From: Fimbriimonadaceae bacterium
GTDB lineage: Bacteria; Armatimonadota; UBA10988
Assembly (NCBI GenBank): GCA_020850355.1
Contig: JADZEX010000022.1
Coordinates: 1 to 64,000, forward strand
Direction: 5' to 3'
DNA length: 64,000 nucleotides
The translations under genes and the position numbers were made by a program. How positions within the stretch are numbered: the stretch's first letter is position 1; each line of letters begins with the position of its first letter. The notes under the pieces were generated by a model that worked only from the letters and a program-made list of their open reading frames with translations, was not told the origin of the DNA and ran no database searches. Positions 16,028 through 26,000 of this stretch are shown here, one piece after another.

Positions 16028-17455
16028 TCAGGCCGGTCGCGCGGCGCGCCAGCCGGCGGCGTGGATCCCGTCGAGGGCCGTCCGCACCGTCGCCAGCGCC
16101 GGGTCGGCGGCCCGGTTGACCTGCTCGCCGGGGTCCTGCTGGTGGTCGTACAGCTCGGCCGCCAGCAGCGTTCCGTCGCGCTCCTGCCAGCGGGTGTAAC
16201 GGTACCGCGCCGTGCGCAGCGAGTAGCCCATGCGCGGCCCGCGCGGGTACTGGCTGAAGGCCGCCTGCTTCCAGGCGCGCTGCGGGCGCTCCAACAGCGG
16301 CAGCAGGCTGTTGCCCTCGAGATGCTCCGGCAGCGGCAGCCCGGCCGCCTCGCAGAGCGTCGGGTAGAGGTCCACGAACTCCGTCAGCGCAGTGGTCGAG
16401 CCGCCGCGGGTGGATTGCCCGGGCAGCCGCAGCAGCAGCGGTGCATGCACCGCGCACTCGAAGTTGGCGTGCTTGCACCAGAGGCCGTGCTCGCCGAGGT
16501 TCCAGCCGTGGTCGCCCCACAGCACGACGGCCGTGCGGTCGGCCAGCCCGGTCTGCCGCAACGCCGCCAGCACCCGACCGATCTGCGAGTCGACGTAGCT
16601 GGTGGCAGCGTAGTAGCCGTGGATCACCTCACGGGCCAGCTCGTCGGGCAGCGGGCCATCTTTCGGGATCCCGTGGTACTGCCGCAACTCACCCCAGGTG
16701 TGCAGCGCCACGGGCGGGCAGTCGCGCGGCGCGAAGGGGTGATCGGCGAGATCGATCTGCTCGCGCCGGTAGAGCTCCCAGTAGCGCCGCGGCGCGCAGA
16801 ACGGCAGATGCGGCTTGGCGAACCCGCCGGCCAGGAAGAACGGCTGATCGCGCAACCGCTGCAGGTCGGCGATCAACTGGTTGGCGATCTGCCCGTCGGG
16901 GTAGGCCTCATCGGGCACGTCGGCGGCCTCGGCGAAAGGCCCGACACCCTTGGCTTGCCCCTGTGCCCGAGCCTGCGCCGCTGGGCTGAGGTAGCCGCGG
17001 CCCTGCCAGGTCCCGCTGGGGCTCCAGGGCGGCTCGCTCCAGCCGGGCGGGTCGTCGCGCAGGCCGTGGTGGTAGACCTTGCCGCGGCTGAGGGTGGTGT
17101 AGCCGGCCTGCCGGAAGTGCTGCGGCAGAGTCAACACGTCGGGCAGCGTGCGGCGGAGCGGGGTCTCGAGGTCGTAGATCCGCGTCGTGTCGGGCCGGCA
17201 GCCGCTCAGCACGCTGGCCCGCGACGGCGCGCAGACGGCCTGCTGACAGTAAGCGCGGTCGAAGCGGAAGCCCTCGGCCGCGAGCTGGTCGATCTGCGGC
17301 GTGCGCATCTGCCGGTGGCCGTAACAGCCGAGCTGCGGGCGGAGGTCGTCGACCACCAGAAACAGCACGTTGGTGCGGCGCTGCTGCGCCCGGACCGCCG
17401 GCGCCAGGCAGGCCGCGGCGCCGGTGGCCAGAAAGGTGCGTCGAGAGAGCGACAT
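16028..17455 (-). CDS. Iduronate-2-sulfatase-like sulfatase with Tat signal
   Basis: A 475-residue sulfatase. The N-terminus SRRTFLATGAAA is a twin-arginine signal (residues 4-23), so it is exported folded. NVLFLVVDDLRPQLGCYG (residues 29-46) supplies metal ligands, C75-A-P-S-R79 is the formylglycine site, and RPDTTRIYDLETP is typical of iduronate-2-sulfatase-type proteins. VVLWGDHGWNLGEHG supplies the C-terminal metal ligands. Iduronate-2-sulfatases remove the 2-O-sulfate of uronic acids in heparan or dermatan sulfate; bacterial homologues act on varied sulfated polysaccharides. It is the first of a two-sulfatase operon with the gene at 14706-16013. Confidence 0.92.
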   Translation of the reverse strand: MSLSRRTFLATGAAACLAPAVRAQQRRTNVLFLVVDDLRPQLGCYGHRQMRTPQIDQLAAEGFRFDRAYCQQAVCAPSRASVLSGCRPDTTRIYDLETPLRRTLPDVLTLPQHFRQAGYTTLSRGKVYHHGLRDDPPGWSEPPWSPSGTWQGRGYLSPAAQARAQGQAKGVGPFAEAADVPDEAYPDGQIANQLIADLQRLRDQPFFLAGGFAKPHLPFCAPRRYWELYRREQIDLADHPFAPRDCPPVALHTWGELRQYHGIPKDGPLPDELAREVIHGYYAATSYVDSQIGRVLAALRQTGLADRTAVVLWGDHGWNLGEHGLWCKHANFECAVHAPLLLRLPGQSTRGGSTTALTEFVDLYPTLCEAAGLPLPEHLEGNSLLPLLERPQRAWKQAAFSQYPRGPRMGYSLRTARYRYTRWQERDGTLLAAELYDHQQDPGEQVNRAADPALATVRTALDGIHAAGWRAARPA

Positions 17456-17506
17456 CGCGGGCTCCGTCGGCCGGCCTGTTCGCCGCCGGCGCGGCGGCTC
17501 CTGCGG

Positions 17507-19615
17507 CTACTCGGTCGCCGGGCGGGCCAGCCGCAGGGCGGGATCGGGCACGATGCAGGCAGCGCTCCAGCTCGGCAGCGGCGGCGGCGTGCCCCCGGCC
17601 AACGCTGCTTGCCAGGCGGCGTCGTCCGACAGGGCCGGCGGGTCGTGGCGCACTTCCAGATAACTCAGCGCGGCGCCCGTGGCCAGGTGGAAGCGGCCGC
17701 TGTCGGGCACCACCACCAGCAGGCGCAGCACCGGGCCGACGCCGACCAGCAGCGGACCGCTGCCCGGACGCCAGACCCGCGGCACGGCCTGCTCGGCGGC
17801 GGGGGCGGTGGTGTCGCGGCCGCGGGTCAGCCAGTGCAGGCGATGTCCCCAGAGCGCCAGCTCGGCCCGCTCGGCGACGGTCGGACTGTCGTTCCGCAGC
17901 TCGCGCTCGGCGACCCGCTGCAGGAGCTGCATCTGCTGCTGAAAGACGCTGTGCGCCTCGCTCAGGTCGGGCGTGATCAGCCCGAGCTCGCCCAACCCGG
18001 CGGTGCTCCGCCGCGACAGCCAGAGCAGGCGGCTGTAAACCTCGGGCGTCGGTTCGACCCAGACCACCGGCGGCCTGGCCGGCGGCGCCGGCTCGCTGCG
18101 CGGTTCGGGCGGGCCGGCGGGTCGCAGACTGCTGCTGCGGTGGCGCGCCGCGGCCCACACCGCCAGGCTGGTCAGCAGCGTGTGCCGCGCCCAGGCGCCG
18201 TTGCGCTGGAACATCGGCAGGCCCTCGGGCTGGGCCGCCTGCGGCACCGCCGCCCAGAGCGGCGCCCAGGCCAGGTCAGCCCGCCAGAACCCCGGGTCCA
18301 GCCCCGAGAGGCGGCGGCGCAGCTCGTCCAGCCCGTGGCGCCCCTGCTCGGCCGGCCGCAGTGTCTCGGCTAGCGGGTTGCCGAGCGCCGCGAAGAGGTT
18401 GAGCGGCACGGCGCCCAGCTCGGCGCGAGCCAACGCGTCGCGGTCCCAGGTGCGGCCGTCGGGAGCCAGCCGCAGCACCAGCCGACTCGGCGCCCCGTCG
18501 GCCGGGCTGGCCGGCAGCAGATCGGGTGGCAGGGCCGTGCCGAGCGCCGTGCGGAAGCGTTCGAGGCGAGTCTGGTCGGTCAGCCCGCGCAAGGTCGGCG
18601 TCGGGGTGTAGACCTCCCGCAGCGCGGTCACGGCATCCGCCAGACTGAGTCCGGCGCCGCCATCTAGAAAGCGCAGCGTGTCGTAGAGGGCCTCGGCCTG
18701 GGGCAGCGGAGCGCCCGGCTCGGCCGCCGCGGCGAGCGCCAGCAGGGCGGCCTGACGCACCGCCGGCCAGTGCGTCGTCAGCCCGCCGCTGCGACCCAGC
18801 TCCAGGGCCAGCGGCGCCGCGGCGTACCAGCGGCGCGCCAGCTCCGCCCCGGCCAGCGAGCCGGCCGTGGCGGGCGGGGTGAACTGGCGATAGTCGAGCG
18901 GGTAGTCCAGCAAGCCGCCGGTCTCGATTCCCGCGCCGCGGGTGATCCGCTGGCGCTCGCCGGTGGCCAGTTCGGCGGCGCCGGCCTCGACCTGCACGGT
19001 GAGCCCCAACAGCCCGGCAGCGACCGCGAACCAGGCGGTGTTGCGGCGCGCCGCGGCGACCCAATCGGGGTTGGCCAACTGCGTCTGCTGCTGCTGCGAG
19101 CGCTCCAGCAGCGCCAGCGTGACGCTCCGCAAGAGCGCCGGCAGACTCTCGCCGAGGACCCGCCGGCGCGTGTCGGCGGTCAGGCCCTCGAAGGCCCACA
19201 ACGCGCTGTCGGCCGTGATCAACAGCGGCTGCCCGTCGGCCAGGGCGTCGCGGTAGAGCTCGTCGAGCTGCGCCGCCGGCGAGGGCAGCGCGACGAACCC
19301 GACAGCGGCCAGGCGGGCCTTGGCCGCGGCTGGCAGGCGCTGCTGTTTGAGGTTGACCACCTCCCGCAGGTCGGGCTTGAGGCGGTACTCGGGCACCACC
19401 GCGCGCGCCGCCGCGGGGGAGTAGGCCGGCCCGGCGAAGACCGCCCCGGCGGACGGCGTGGCCAGGTTGCGAGCGTCGTCGGCGCCGGGCTCGCGAGGAC
19501 TGGCTGGCGCAGGCGGCGCGGGCGGGGCCGGCGCGCGACAGGCGGTCAGCAGGCCGGCGACCAGCAGCACCGCTGGCCGCCGGATCCGGCGGTGCCGCCG
19601 CTGCTGCTGGTTCAT
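17507..19615 (-). CDS. DUF3160-family lipoprotein
   Basis: A 702-residue protein with a lipoprotein signal ending L23-T-A-C26, so Cys26 should be lipidated and the protein anchored in a membrane. The body matches DUF3160, a family of unknown function found in archaea and diverse bacteria: LLITADSALWAFEGL, LLDYPLDYRQFTPP, a tryptophan-rich MFQRNGAWARHTLLTSLAVWAAARH block, and YSRLLWLSRRST-LGELGLI. The ATG at 19615 follows an AGGAG site. It is transcribed divergently from the DNA methylase with only 49 bases between the start codons. About 50 bases separate its end from the sulfatase operon, so it could lead that transcript. Confidence 0.8.
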   Translation of the reverse strand: MNQQQRRHRRIRRPAVLLVAGLLTACRAPAPPAPPAPASPREPGADDARNLATPSAGAVFAGPAYSPAAARAVVPEYRLKPDLREVVNLKQQRLPAAAKARLAAVGFVALPSPAAQLDELYRDALADGQPLLITADSALWAFEGLTADTRRRVLGESLPALLRSVTLALLERSQQQQTQLANPDWVAAARRNTAWFAVAAGLLGLTVQVEAGAAELATGERQRITRGAGIETGGLLDYPLDYRQFTPPATAGSLAGAELARRWYAAAPLALELGRSGGLTTHWPAVRQAALLALAAAAEPGAPLPQAEALYDTLRFLDGGAGLSLADAVTALREVYTPTPTLRGLTDQTRLERFRTALGTALPPDLLPASPADGAPSRLVLRLAPDGRTWDRDALARAELGAVPLNLFAALGNPLAETLRPAEQGRHGLDELRRRLSGLDPGFWRADLAWAPLWAAVPQAAQPEGLPMFQRNGAWARHTLLTSLAVWAAARHRSSSLRPAGPPEPRSEPAPPARPPVVWVEPTPEVYSRLLWLSRRSTAGLGELGLITPDLSEAHSVFQQQMQLLQRVAERELRNDSPTVAERAELALWGHRLHWLTRGRDTTAPAAEQAVPRVWRPGSGPLLVGVGPVLRLLVVVPDSGRFHLATGAALSYLEVRHDPPALSDDAAWQAALAGGTPPPLPSWSAACIVPDPALRLARPATE

Positions 19616-19664
19616 CCGCAACTCCTGACCGGGGCGGTTGTCGGGTTGGGAGGAGACCCGTACC

Positions 19665-21758
19665 TTGCCCGCGGCCGACCGCCTGGTGCAGCGCCTGTTC
19701 GCCACCGAGGGCTTGCTCCCCTCTCGGCCGTGTCCCGCCGCCACCCCCCTGGCGGCGTTGGCGGCCGCCGGCTGGCAAGACCTGCGGCGCCAGCCGCTGT
19801 TGCCGCTGCGCGATGCCGGCGGCCGCATCGTGGCGGTCGCCGCGTTCGACGATCCCGCCGCCGCGGTCAATCTGTGGGCCGCCCTGCGCCAGGCGCTGCG
19901 AACGCACGAGGTGCGCTGGGGCCTCTTCTGGAGCCGCGCCGGCTGGTGGCTGCAGGACCGCGACAGTGGCTGGCTGGCCGCCGAGCCGTGCCCCGGCAAC
20001 GCCCTGCCAGGCCCCCACGCCTGCCTCCCTGGCGGCCTGCTCGACCTCGCCGCGGCCGCGGCGCAGCAGGCCGCGCAAGGCCGCCTGAGCAGCGCCCAGC
20101 GCGCCGCCGTGGCGGCCGGCAACCAGCGGCTGGCCGACCACCCCGACCCGGCCGCCGCGTGGCCCGCGGTGGCGGCCGATCTGACCATCGCGGCGGACCT
20201 CCCGCCGCTCGACCGGGTGCAGCTCTTCGAGCATCTACTCGGCCAGCGCTGGACGCCGGCCGGCCTGCAGCGCGACGTCACGGCGCGGCGCGGCCAGGGC
20301 AGCTTTTTCACGCCGCCCGAGCTGGCCGCGGCGCTGGTCGAGGCGACGCTGGCCCCGTTGCTGCAGGCCGCGCGGCGCGACCTGCTGCGCCGCCGGGCCC
20401 TGGGCGAGCTCGACGCCGCGCGACTGCGGCAGCCGTTCCTGGAGCTGCGCCTGCTAGACCCGGCCGCCGGCGGCGGGACCTTTCTGCTGGCCGCCGCCGA
20501 GGCCGTGCTCGGCTCCCTGCTGACCGCCCCACAGCGCACCCGGCCGGCCGACGCGTTCCTGGAAATCGCGACCCTCCGGCGGGCGGTGCTGGAGCAGTGC
20601 GTGGTCGGCGTCGAGGCCCAGCCCGCCGCGGCCCGCGTGGCCACCGCCGTGCTCCAGGCGGCCGGGGCGCGCACCCCGCAGATCCACTGTGGCGACTTGC
20701 TGCAGGCGCTGCCAGCGGGCTGCCCGACGCCCCACGCGGTGGTCGGCAATCCGCCCTACCTGAGCGTCAAACGGGGCTGGCTGAGCCCCGTCGCGGCGCC
20801 GCTACGGCGGCGCTTCCAACTGGCCCGCGGACAGTGGGACAGTTACATGCTGTTTGTCGAGCGCGCCCTGGCCCTGCTGCCTCGCGGCGGGCGCCTGGGC
20901 TTCGTGCTGCCACGGCCGGTGTTGGCGAATGAGCAAGCCGCTCCGCTACGCCGGCTGCTTTTCCACCACGGTGGGATCGACACCGTGATCGACCTCGGGC
21001 TGGCCTTCCGCGGGACCGCGGTCGAGACGGTCGGCCTGCTGGCGGTGGCCGGCGAGCCGCCGGACGAGGTGCGCCTGGCGACCTGGCGAGACGGCCAGGT
21101 GGTTTCCCGCGGCAGCGTACCGAGCGCCTGGATCCGCCGCGGTCCGGCCTGCCGCGTGCCGCTGGAGGTGGCCGCCGCCGACCGCGCCCTGCTGGCGCAG
21201 ATGGAGCTCGCCCCGGCCCGCCTGGGCGACCTCGTGACGCTGCGCCGCGGGCTCGAGCTGGGGCAGCACCATCCCGCCATCCTGCCGTTGCCCCAACGCG
21301 GTGCCGTGCCGCTGTTGCGCGGTCGCGATGTCGCAGCCGGCCGCTGTCAGGTCCGCCGGTGGCTCGACCCGACCGCACTGCTGGCCTCCGAGCGCAAGGC
21401 CGCGCCGCTGTTCGCCGGGCCGAAGCTGCTCCTGCGGCGCGTCGCCCCGCGCCCGATCGCTGCGCTCGACAGCACCGATAGCTGGTTTCTGAACACCCTC
21501 TACGTGCTGCAGCCGCGCTCCGCCGAGGTCCCTTTGGGCTGGCTGCTGACGGTCCTCAACTCGGCCCTGGCCGCGCGCTGGTTCGCGGTTGGCTACGGCG
21601 CCGACGAGCGGATCTTCCCGTACCTGCGGCAGAGCCAGTTGGTCGAACTGCCGGTGCCGCTGGAGCCGCTGCCGGGCGGCCCGGCCGAGGACCGCGTGCG
21701 CCACGCCTACGGTCTGCCGGTCGAGGTCACGGCGCCGCCGGTGGCGCTGGTGGGGTGA
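19665..21758 (+). CDS. N6-adenine DNA methylase, Eco57I/TaqI type, no endonuclease seen
   Basis: About 697 residues. Motif I reads D265-P-A-A-G-G-G271 (S-adenosylmethionine binding) and motif IV reads N362-P-P-Y365, the gamma-class adenine methylase active site. A TaqI-like target-recognition region follows (LGDLVTLRRGLELGQ, VPLLRGRDV, YVLQPRSAEVPLGWLLTVLNS). The proposed start is TTG 19665, eight to nine bases after a GGAGGAG site; a TTG at 19638 is possible. The N-terminal ~200 residues are unassigned and could hold a nuclease as in type IIG enzymes, but no PD-(D/E)XK motif was evident. No neighbouring restriction gene is present. Its last 32 bases overlap the convergent CorC-like gene tail to tail. 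Confidence 0.87.
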   Translation: MPAADRLVQRLFATEGLLPSRPCPAATPLAALAAAGWQDLRRQPLLPLRDAGGRIVAVAAFDDPAAAVNLWAALRQALRTHEVRWGLFWSRAGWWLQDRDSGWLAAEPCPGNALPGPHACLPGGLLDLAAAAAQQAAQGRLSSAQRAAVAAGNQRLADHPDPAAAWPAVAADLTIAADLPPLDRVQLFEHLLGQRWTPAGLQRDVTARRGQGSFFTPPELAAALVEATLAPLLQAARRDLLRRRALGELDAARLRQPFLELRLLDPAAGGGTFLLAAAEAVLGSLLTAPQRTRPADAFLEIATLRRAVLEQCVVGVEAQPAAARVATAVLQAAGARTPQIHCGDLLQALPAGCPTPHAVVGNPPYLSVKRGWLSPVAAPLRRRFQLARGQWDSYMLFVERALALLPRGGRLGFVLPRPVLANEQAAPLRRLLFHHGGIDTVIDLGLAFRGTAVETVGLLAVAGEPPDEVRLATWRDGQVVSRGSVPSAWIRRGPACRVPLEVAAADRALLAQMELAPARLGDLVTLRRGLELGQHHPAILPLPQRGAVPLLRGRDVAAGRCQVRRWLDPTALLASERKAAPLFAGPKLLLRRVAPRPIAALDSTDSWFLNTLYVLQPRSAEVPLGWLLTVLNSALAARWFAVGYGADERIFPYLRQSQLVELPVPLEPLPGGPAEDRVRHAYGLPVEVTAPPVALVG

Positions 21759-23031
21759 CCAGCAGGCGGTCGATCCGGCGGCCGTCCATGTCGACCACCT
21801 CGAAGCTGTAGCCCTCGTACTCCACCTGGTCAGCCACCCGGGGGAGGCGGCCGAGGCGGTGCAGGAAGAAGCCGGCGACCGTCACGTACTCGTCCTCCGC
21901 CGGCAGCTCCGCCAGGTCCAGCAGCGCCTTGAAGTCGGCCACCGGCAGCAGGCCGTCGATCAGCCAGGAGCCATCGGGCCGCTTCACCGCGGACTCCTCG
22001 AGCGGCTCGCCGTGGTGCGGAATCTCGCCGAGCAGCTTCTCGAGCACGTCGTCGAGCGTCACCACGCCGGCCACCCCGCCGTACTCGTCCACCACCACCG
22101 CCAGGTGGCTGCGCTCCTCGCGGAAGATGTCCAGCAGCTTCTGCACGCGCGTGCCCTCCGGCACCACCACCGGGTCGTGCCGCAGCGCCAGCAGGTCGAG
22201 CGCGCCGCCGCCCAGCGTCTGGGCCAGAATCTCTCGCGCCTCGACGATCCCGGCGATGCCGTCGAGGCTGCCGCGGGCGATCGGGAAGCGGCCGTGGTGG
22301 CTGCTGGTGAGCGTGGCGATCTGCCCGGCGACCGGCGCCTCGAGGTCGATCCAAACCACCTCGGTGCGTGGCGTCATCAGCGTCTCGACCGCCCGGTCGC
22401 TGAGCCGCACGGCGCTCTGCAGCAGGTCTTCCTCGGCGGCGCTGAAGACCCCGGCTTCGGCGGCCTGGCCAATCAGCACCTGGATCTCTTCTTCCGTCAC
22501 CGGCGAGTCGCTCTGGGCACGCACGCCGAGCAGCCGCACCACCAGGTTGGTGGAGGCAGCCAGCAAGCTGACCAGCGGGCGGGTGCAGTTGGCCAGCCAC
22601 TGCATCGGCCCGGCCACGACGCAGGCAATGCGCTCGGCGTAGTGCAGCCCGAGCCGTTTCGGGACCAGCTCGCCGATCACCAGCGAGAGGTAGCTGATCC
22701 CCCCCAGCGCCACCACCCGCGCCGCGGTGTCGGCCCAGTCGCCGAGCCAGTGCAGCTGCTGGAACCAGCCCTGCAGGTCCTTGGTCAGTGCCCCTTCGCC
22801 AAAGGCGCCCGAGACAATCGCCACGATGGTGATCCCGACCTGGGTCGAGGCGAGGAAGCTGAGCGGCGAGCCCGCCAGGGTCAGCGCCGCCTGGGCCTGC
22901 CGGCTTCCCTCGTTGGCGAGTTGCTGCAGGCGCGCCTTGCGCGCCGAGACGACGGCGATCTCGGACATCGCGAAGAGGCTGTTGGCGAGCAGCAGCGCGA
23001 GCAGGATCAGGACGTGCCAGAGCGGGTCCAT
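21727..23031 (-). CDS. CNNM / HlyC-CorC family membrane protein with CBS domains
   Basis: A 434-residue protein. Residues 1-~180 form the CNNM (DUF21) membrane domain (LLLANSLFAMSEIAVVSARK, STQVGITIVAIVSG, IGELVPKRLGL). Two CBS domains follow (~200-325; VETLMTPRTEVVWIDLE and LAVVVDEYGGVAGVVTLDDVLE). The C-terminal ~85 residues are the CorC_HlyC transporter-associated domain. Members are linked to magnesium or cobalt transport or its regulation; the hemolysin label is historical. The gene starts six bases after the end of the heparinase-like gene, so they probably share a transcript. The 3' end overlaps the methylase gene by 32 bases. Confidence 0.93.
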   Translation of the reverse strand: MDPLWHVLILLALLLANSLFAMSEIAVVSARKARLQQLANEGSRQAQAALTLAGSPLSFLASTQVGITIVAIVSGAFGEGALTKDLQGWFQQLHWLGDWADTAARVVALGGISYLSLVIGELVPKRLGLHYAERIACVVAGPMQWLANCTRPLVSLLAASTNLVVRLLGVRAQSDSPVTEEEIQVLIGQAAEAGVFSAAEEDLLQSAVRLSDRAVETLMTPRTEVVWIDLEAPVAGQIATLTSSHHGRFPIARGSLDGIAGIVEAREILAQTLGGGALDLLALRHDPVVVPEGTRVQKLLDIFREERSHLAVVVDEYGGVAGVVTLDDVLEKLLGEIPHHGEPLEESAVKRPDGSWLIDGLLPVADFKALLDLAELPAEDEYVTVAGFFLHRLGRLPRVADQVEYEGYSFEVVDMDGRRIDRLLVTPPAPPAAP

Positions 23032-23037
23032 ACAGGC

Positions 23038-26000
23038 TCAGCCTTCCGGAATCAGGGCCAGCCAATCGAGGTTCAGGCCGCGCCCATCGACATTTTCGAG
23101 GCGTAGCGTGACCGCCTGGCCGTCGGACGCCAGCCCACCCGGCGGGGCCCAGGCGACGGTCCGCCAGTCGTCCCGCTCGCCGGACCAGCCGCCGCTGCCA
23201 GGCACCGCCAGGGCGGCCGCCCCGGCCACCGGCTGGCCATTCCAGTGGACCGCGCGCAGCGCCTCGGGCTCGGGGTGGCAGGCCCGCAGCAGCAACCGCC
23301 AGCGGCCGGCCGGCGGGGTCAGCCGCCACTCCAGCCAGTGCCCGGCCTGGTCCCAATGCAGGAAGCTCCGGCCGACGGCGCCGACCTTGGCGGCGCTCAC
23401 CTCGACCGTGCCGCCGCCCTGGGCCGTGAACTCCTCGGCCTGCACCACCACCGCACCCGCGGGCAGCGGGCCGACGAAAGCGCTGGAGCGCCCGCTGGCG
23501 GCCGGCCCAGGGGGCGGCGGCGCAGCGATCTCAAAGCGCGGTCCGCCCGGCTCCCGGGGCGGCTCGACCGGCGCTGGCGCGGTGAGCTGCTCCTGCACGG
23601 CAGCACCCGGCGCGGCAATCCAGGCAGCCCGCCGCGGGGCCGTGGCGCGCAGCAGGTCGCGGCCGTCCCACTGCAGCGTCTGCCCCCCGTAGAGCTGCCA
23701 GGTCAGCGCGCCGCCCTCGGCCCGCACCACCGCGACACGGGCGTCGCTGGCCAGCGGCCCGGCGGTCCGTAGCGCCGGCTCGCCCGGTTGCAGCAGCCAG
23801 GTATCGACAAAGGTCCGCCCGCGGTCGACGATGGTCGCCGCGAACGCCGTGGCCGGCGGCGGGCAGGGCAGCCGGCGGAGCGTCACCTGGGCCGGCGGCG
23901 TGCCCGGCGGCGTCGGGTAGAGCAGGGTCGTGAACCCCGCCGGCACGGCGCCCGTCAGGCTGAACTGCGCCACGTCGACCGGGGTCTGCTGGTACCAGGC
24001 GTAGCTGACAGCCCCCGGCACCACCGCCGCCTGCAGGCCCGCCGCCGGGAGCGGCGCCAGGACCAGGCTGGCCTGATCGGCGCCGGCGAAGGTGAACTGC
24101 CCGTCACGCACCGTCGCCTTGACGGACTCGTGGCCGTGCCAGCGTTGGTCCAGGCGGTGGCTGCCCGTGCCGTCGAGCGCATCGTGGACCAGCCAGTAGC
24201 CCGGTCCGGCGGCCCCCGGCTGGCGGAACACCAGAGTCCGCTGAAAGCGCAGCGGCTCACTGTTGTCGGTCAGACCCCAGAACGCGTCGCCGGCCTCGCA
24301 GGAGACCCACCAGGAGTCCAGCGGGTCGCGCCGCTTCTGCGTGCGCTGATCGACCAGCACGGTGTTGTGACCCTTGGTCTCGAAGAACGGCGCCCGCGCC
24401 GGCCAACTGTAGGCGTGGCGGCCGGTGTCGACCAGCAGGTTGGTGCCGTACGCGCTGACGCTGAGGTGCCCCATGTCCTCGTGACAGTGGCCCAGGAAGC
24501 CGCCCCAGTCGAGCAGGCTCCAGAGCGCCTGGGGATCGCCCCAGGCCGACCGTGAGATGTACAGGCCGGCCGCCTGGAAGCCGTAGGAGCGGTACACCGG
24601 GGCCTGGCCGGCGGTGCCGTTGGTGCGGAGCCAACGCATGTCGGCGCGCCGGAACATCTGCCAGCCGCGGTCGAGCATCCCCAACACGCTCATCGGGTCG
24701 GCGTCGCCGGTCTGCTCCATCCGCCGGTCGGGCCGGCTGCCGTAGAGGTACAGCTCGTGCATCTGCTCCAGCTTGGCGACGAACTGCTCCCGCCCGGGGA
24801 TCGGGTACTCGTTGTAGAGGCCCAGCAGCACGGGTTGCAGGAAGCAGTCGAGGGTCATCGCATGGTAGCCCGGCGAGCGCTCGACATGCACGCCATCGGC
24901 CAGCACCTGCAGCTCCAGCTCGTGCTGCAGCCGGCGGTAGCCCTCTTCGCGCCAGGCCGCGGCCTCCTGAAACTCGGGGAAGATCACCCCCAGCTCGACC
25001 AGTCCGCGGGCTTCGGCGACCACCCAGTTGCCCTGGTTGGCGTGGTTGGCCATCAGAAACCGCCCGTGCTCGCGCAGCGCGGCGAGATAGCAGAACAGCG
25101 CGTCGGGGGTCCAGGCGGGCGAGGTCCGGGTACGCAGCCAGGCGTCGATCCAGGAGCTGTAGATGCGGATCGTGGTGTTGAGGGTGCTCCACGACCAGCG
25201 CCGCCGGCTGGCGTCCCAGCGCTCGACGGGGTTGTCCTGCGCCCAATCGAAGAGCTGCCGCACCAGCTCGGTGGCGTACGCGTCGCGCCCGGTGCGGCGG
25301 TAGGCGCCGGCCAGGGTGCTCCAGTGGAAGTGCCGGTGGACCCGGGTTGGCCACTCGATGTCCACGCCCGGGAAGACGGTCCAGTCGAAGGCCGGCCCGA
25401 GGTCCTGCGTCGGCTCGGGCGACATCGTGAACTGGTGCGCCAGCAACGCGTCGGCCGCGCTGTCGCGCAGATCGCTGACCGGCGGCTGCTGTGGGCTGTC
25501 CCAGCGGCCGTACCAGCTCGGTTTGGTGCGGGCGCGGTAGTAGTCCAGCAGCGCGGCCCGCGCTTCCGGCCAGGCGGCCCGGGCGGCCGCCGCCGCGACC
25601 GGCTGGAGGCCGGGGTGGGTCAGGTCCAGGCCGGCGAACAGCGCGGCATCGTCCAGGAAGACCGTCCGCCACCAGGGCGCCGCCTGGTCCAGGAACGGCA
25701 GGTCGGCCTCCAGTTGGCGCACCGCGTCGGAGACCGTCGCCGGGGCCGTCGGCGGCATCGCGCCAGCGGTCTCGATGGCCTGCGTGAGGCGGCCGAAGGG
25801 GTCGAAGAACTGATTGCGCTGCGCCAGTGGCAGCAACTGCGCGCGCAGTTCGCGGAGGCCGGGCAACAGCTCCTGGGCCAGCGCCAGGCGGTCCTCCCAA
25901 GGTTGCTCGGCGGCCGGGGCGTCGTCCAACCGGACCCCAGTCAGGTGGAGTTGCAGCGTCGGGTCCAGGTCGTGCGCCCAGTTGGCACTCCAGAAGACGT

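Noticed and set aside
16019-18373. A 784-codon open frame on the plus strand across the sulfatase and DUF3160 genes
   Set aside because: It is antisense to genes with clear active-site motifs and its translation has no recognisable domain; long spurious frames are expected at this GC.
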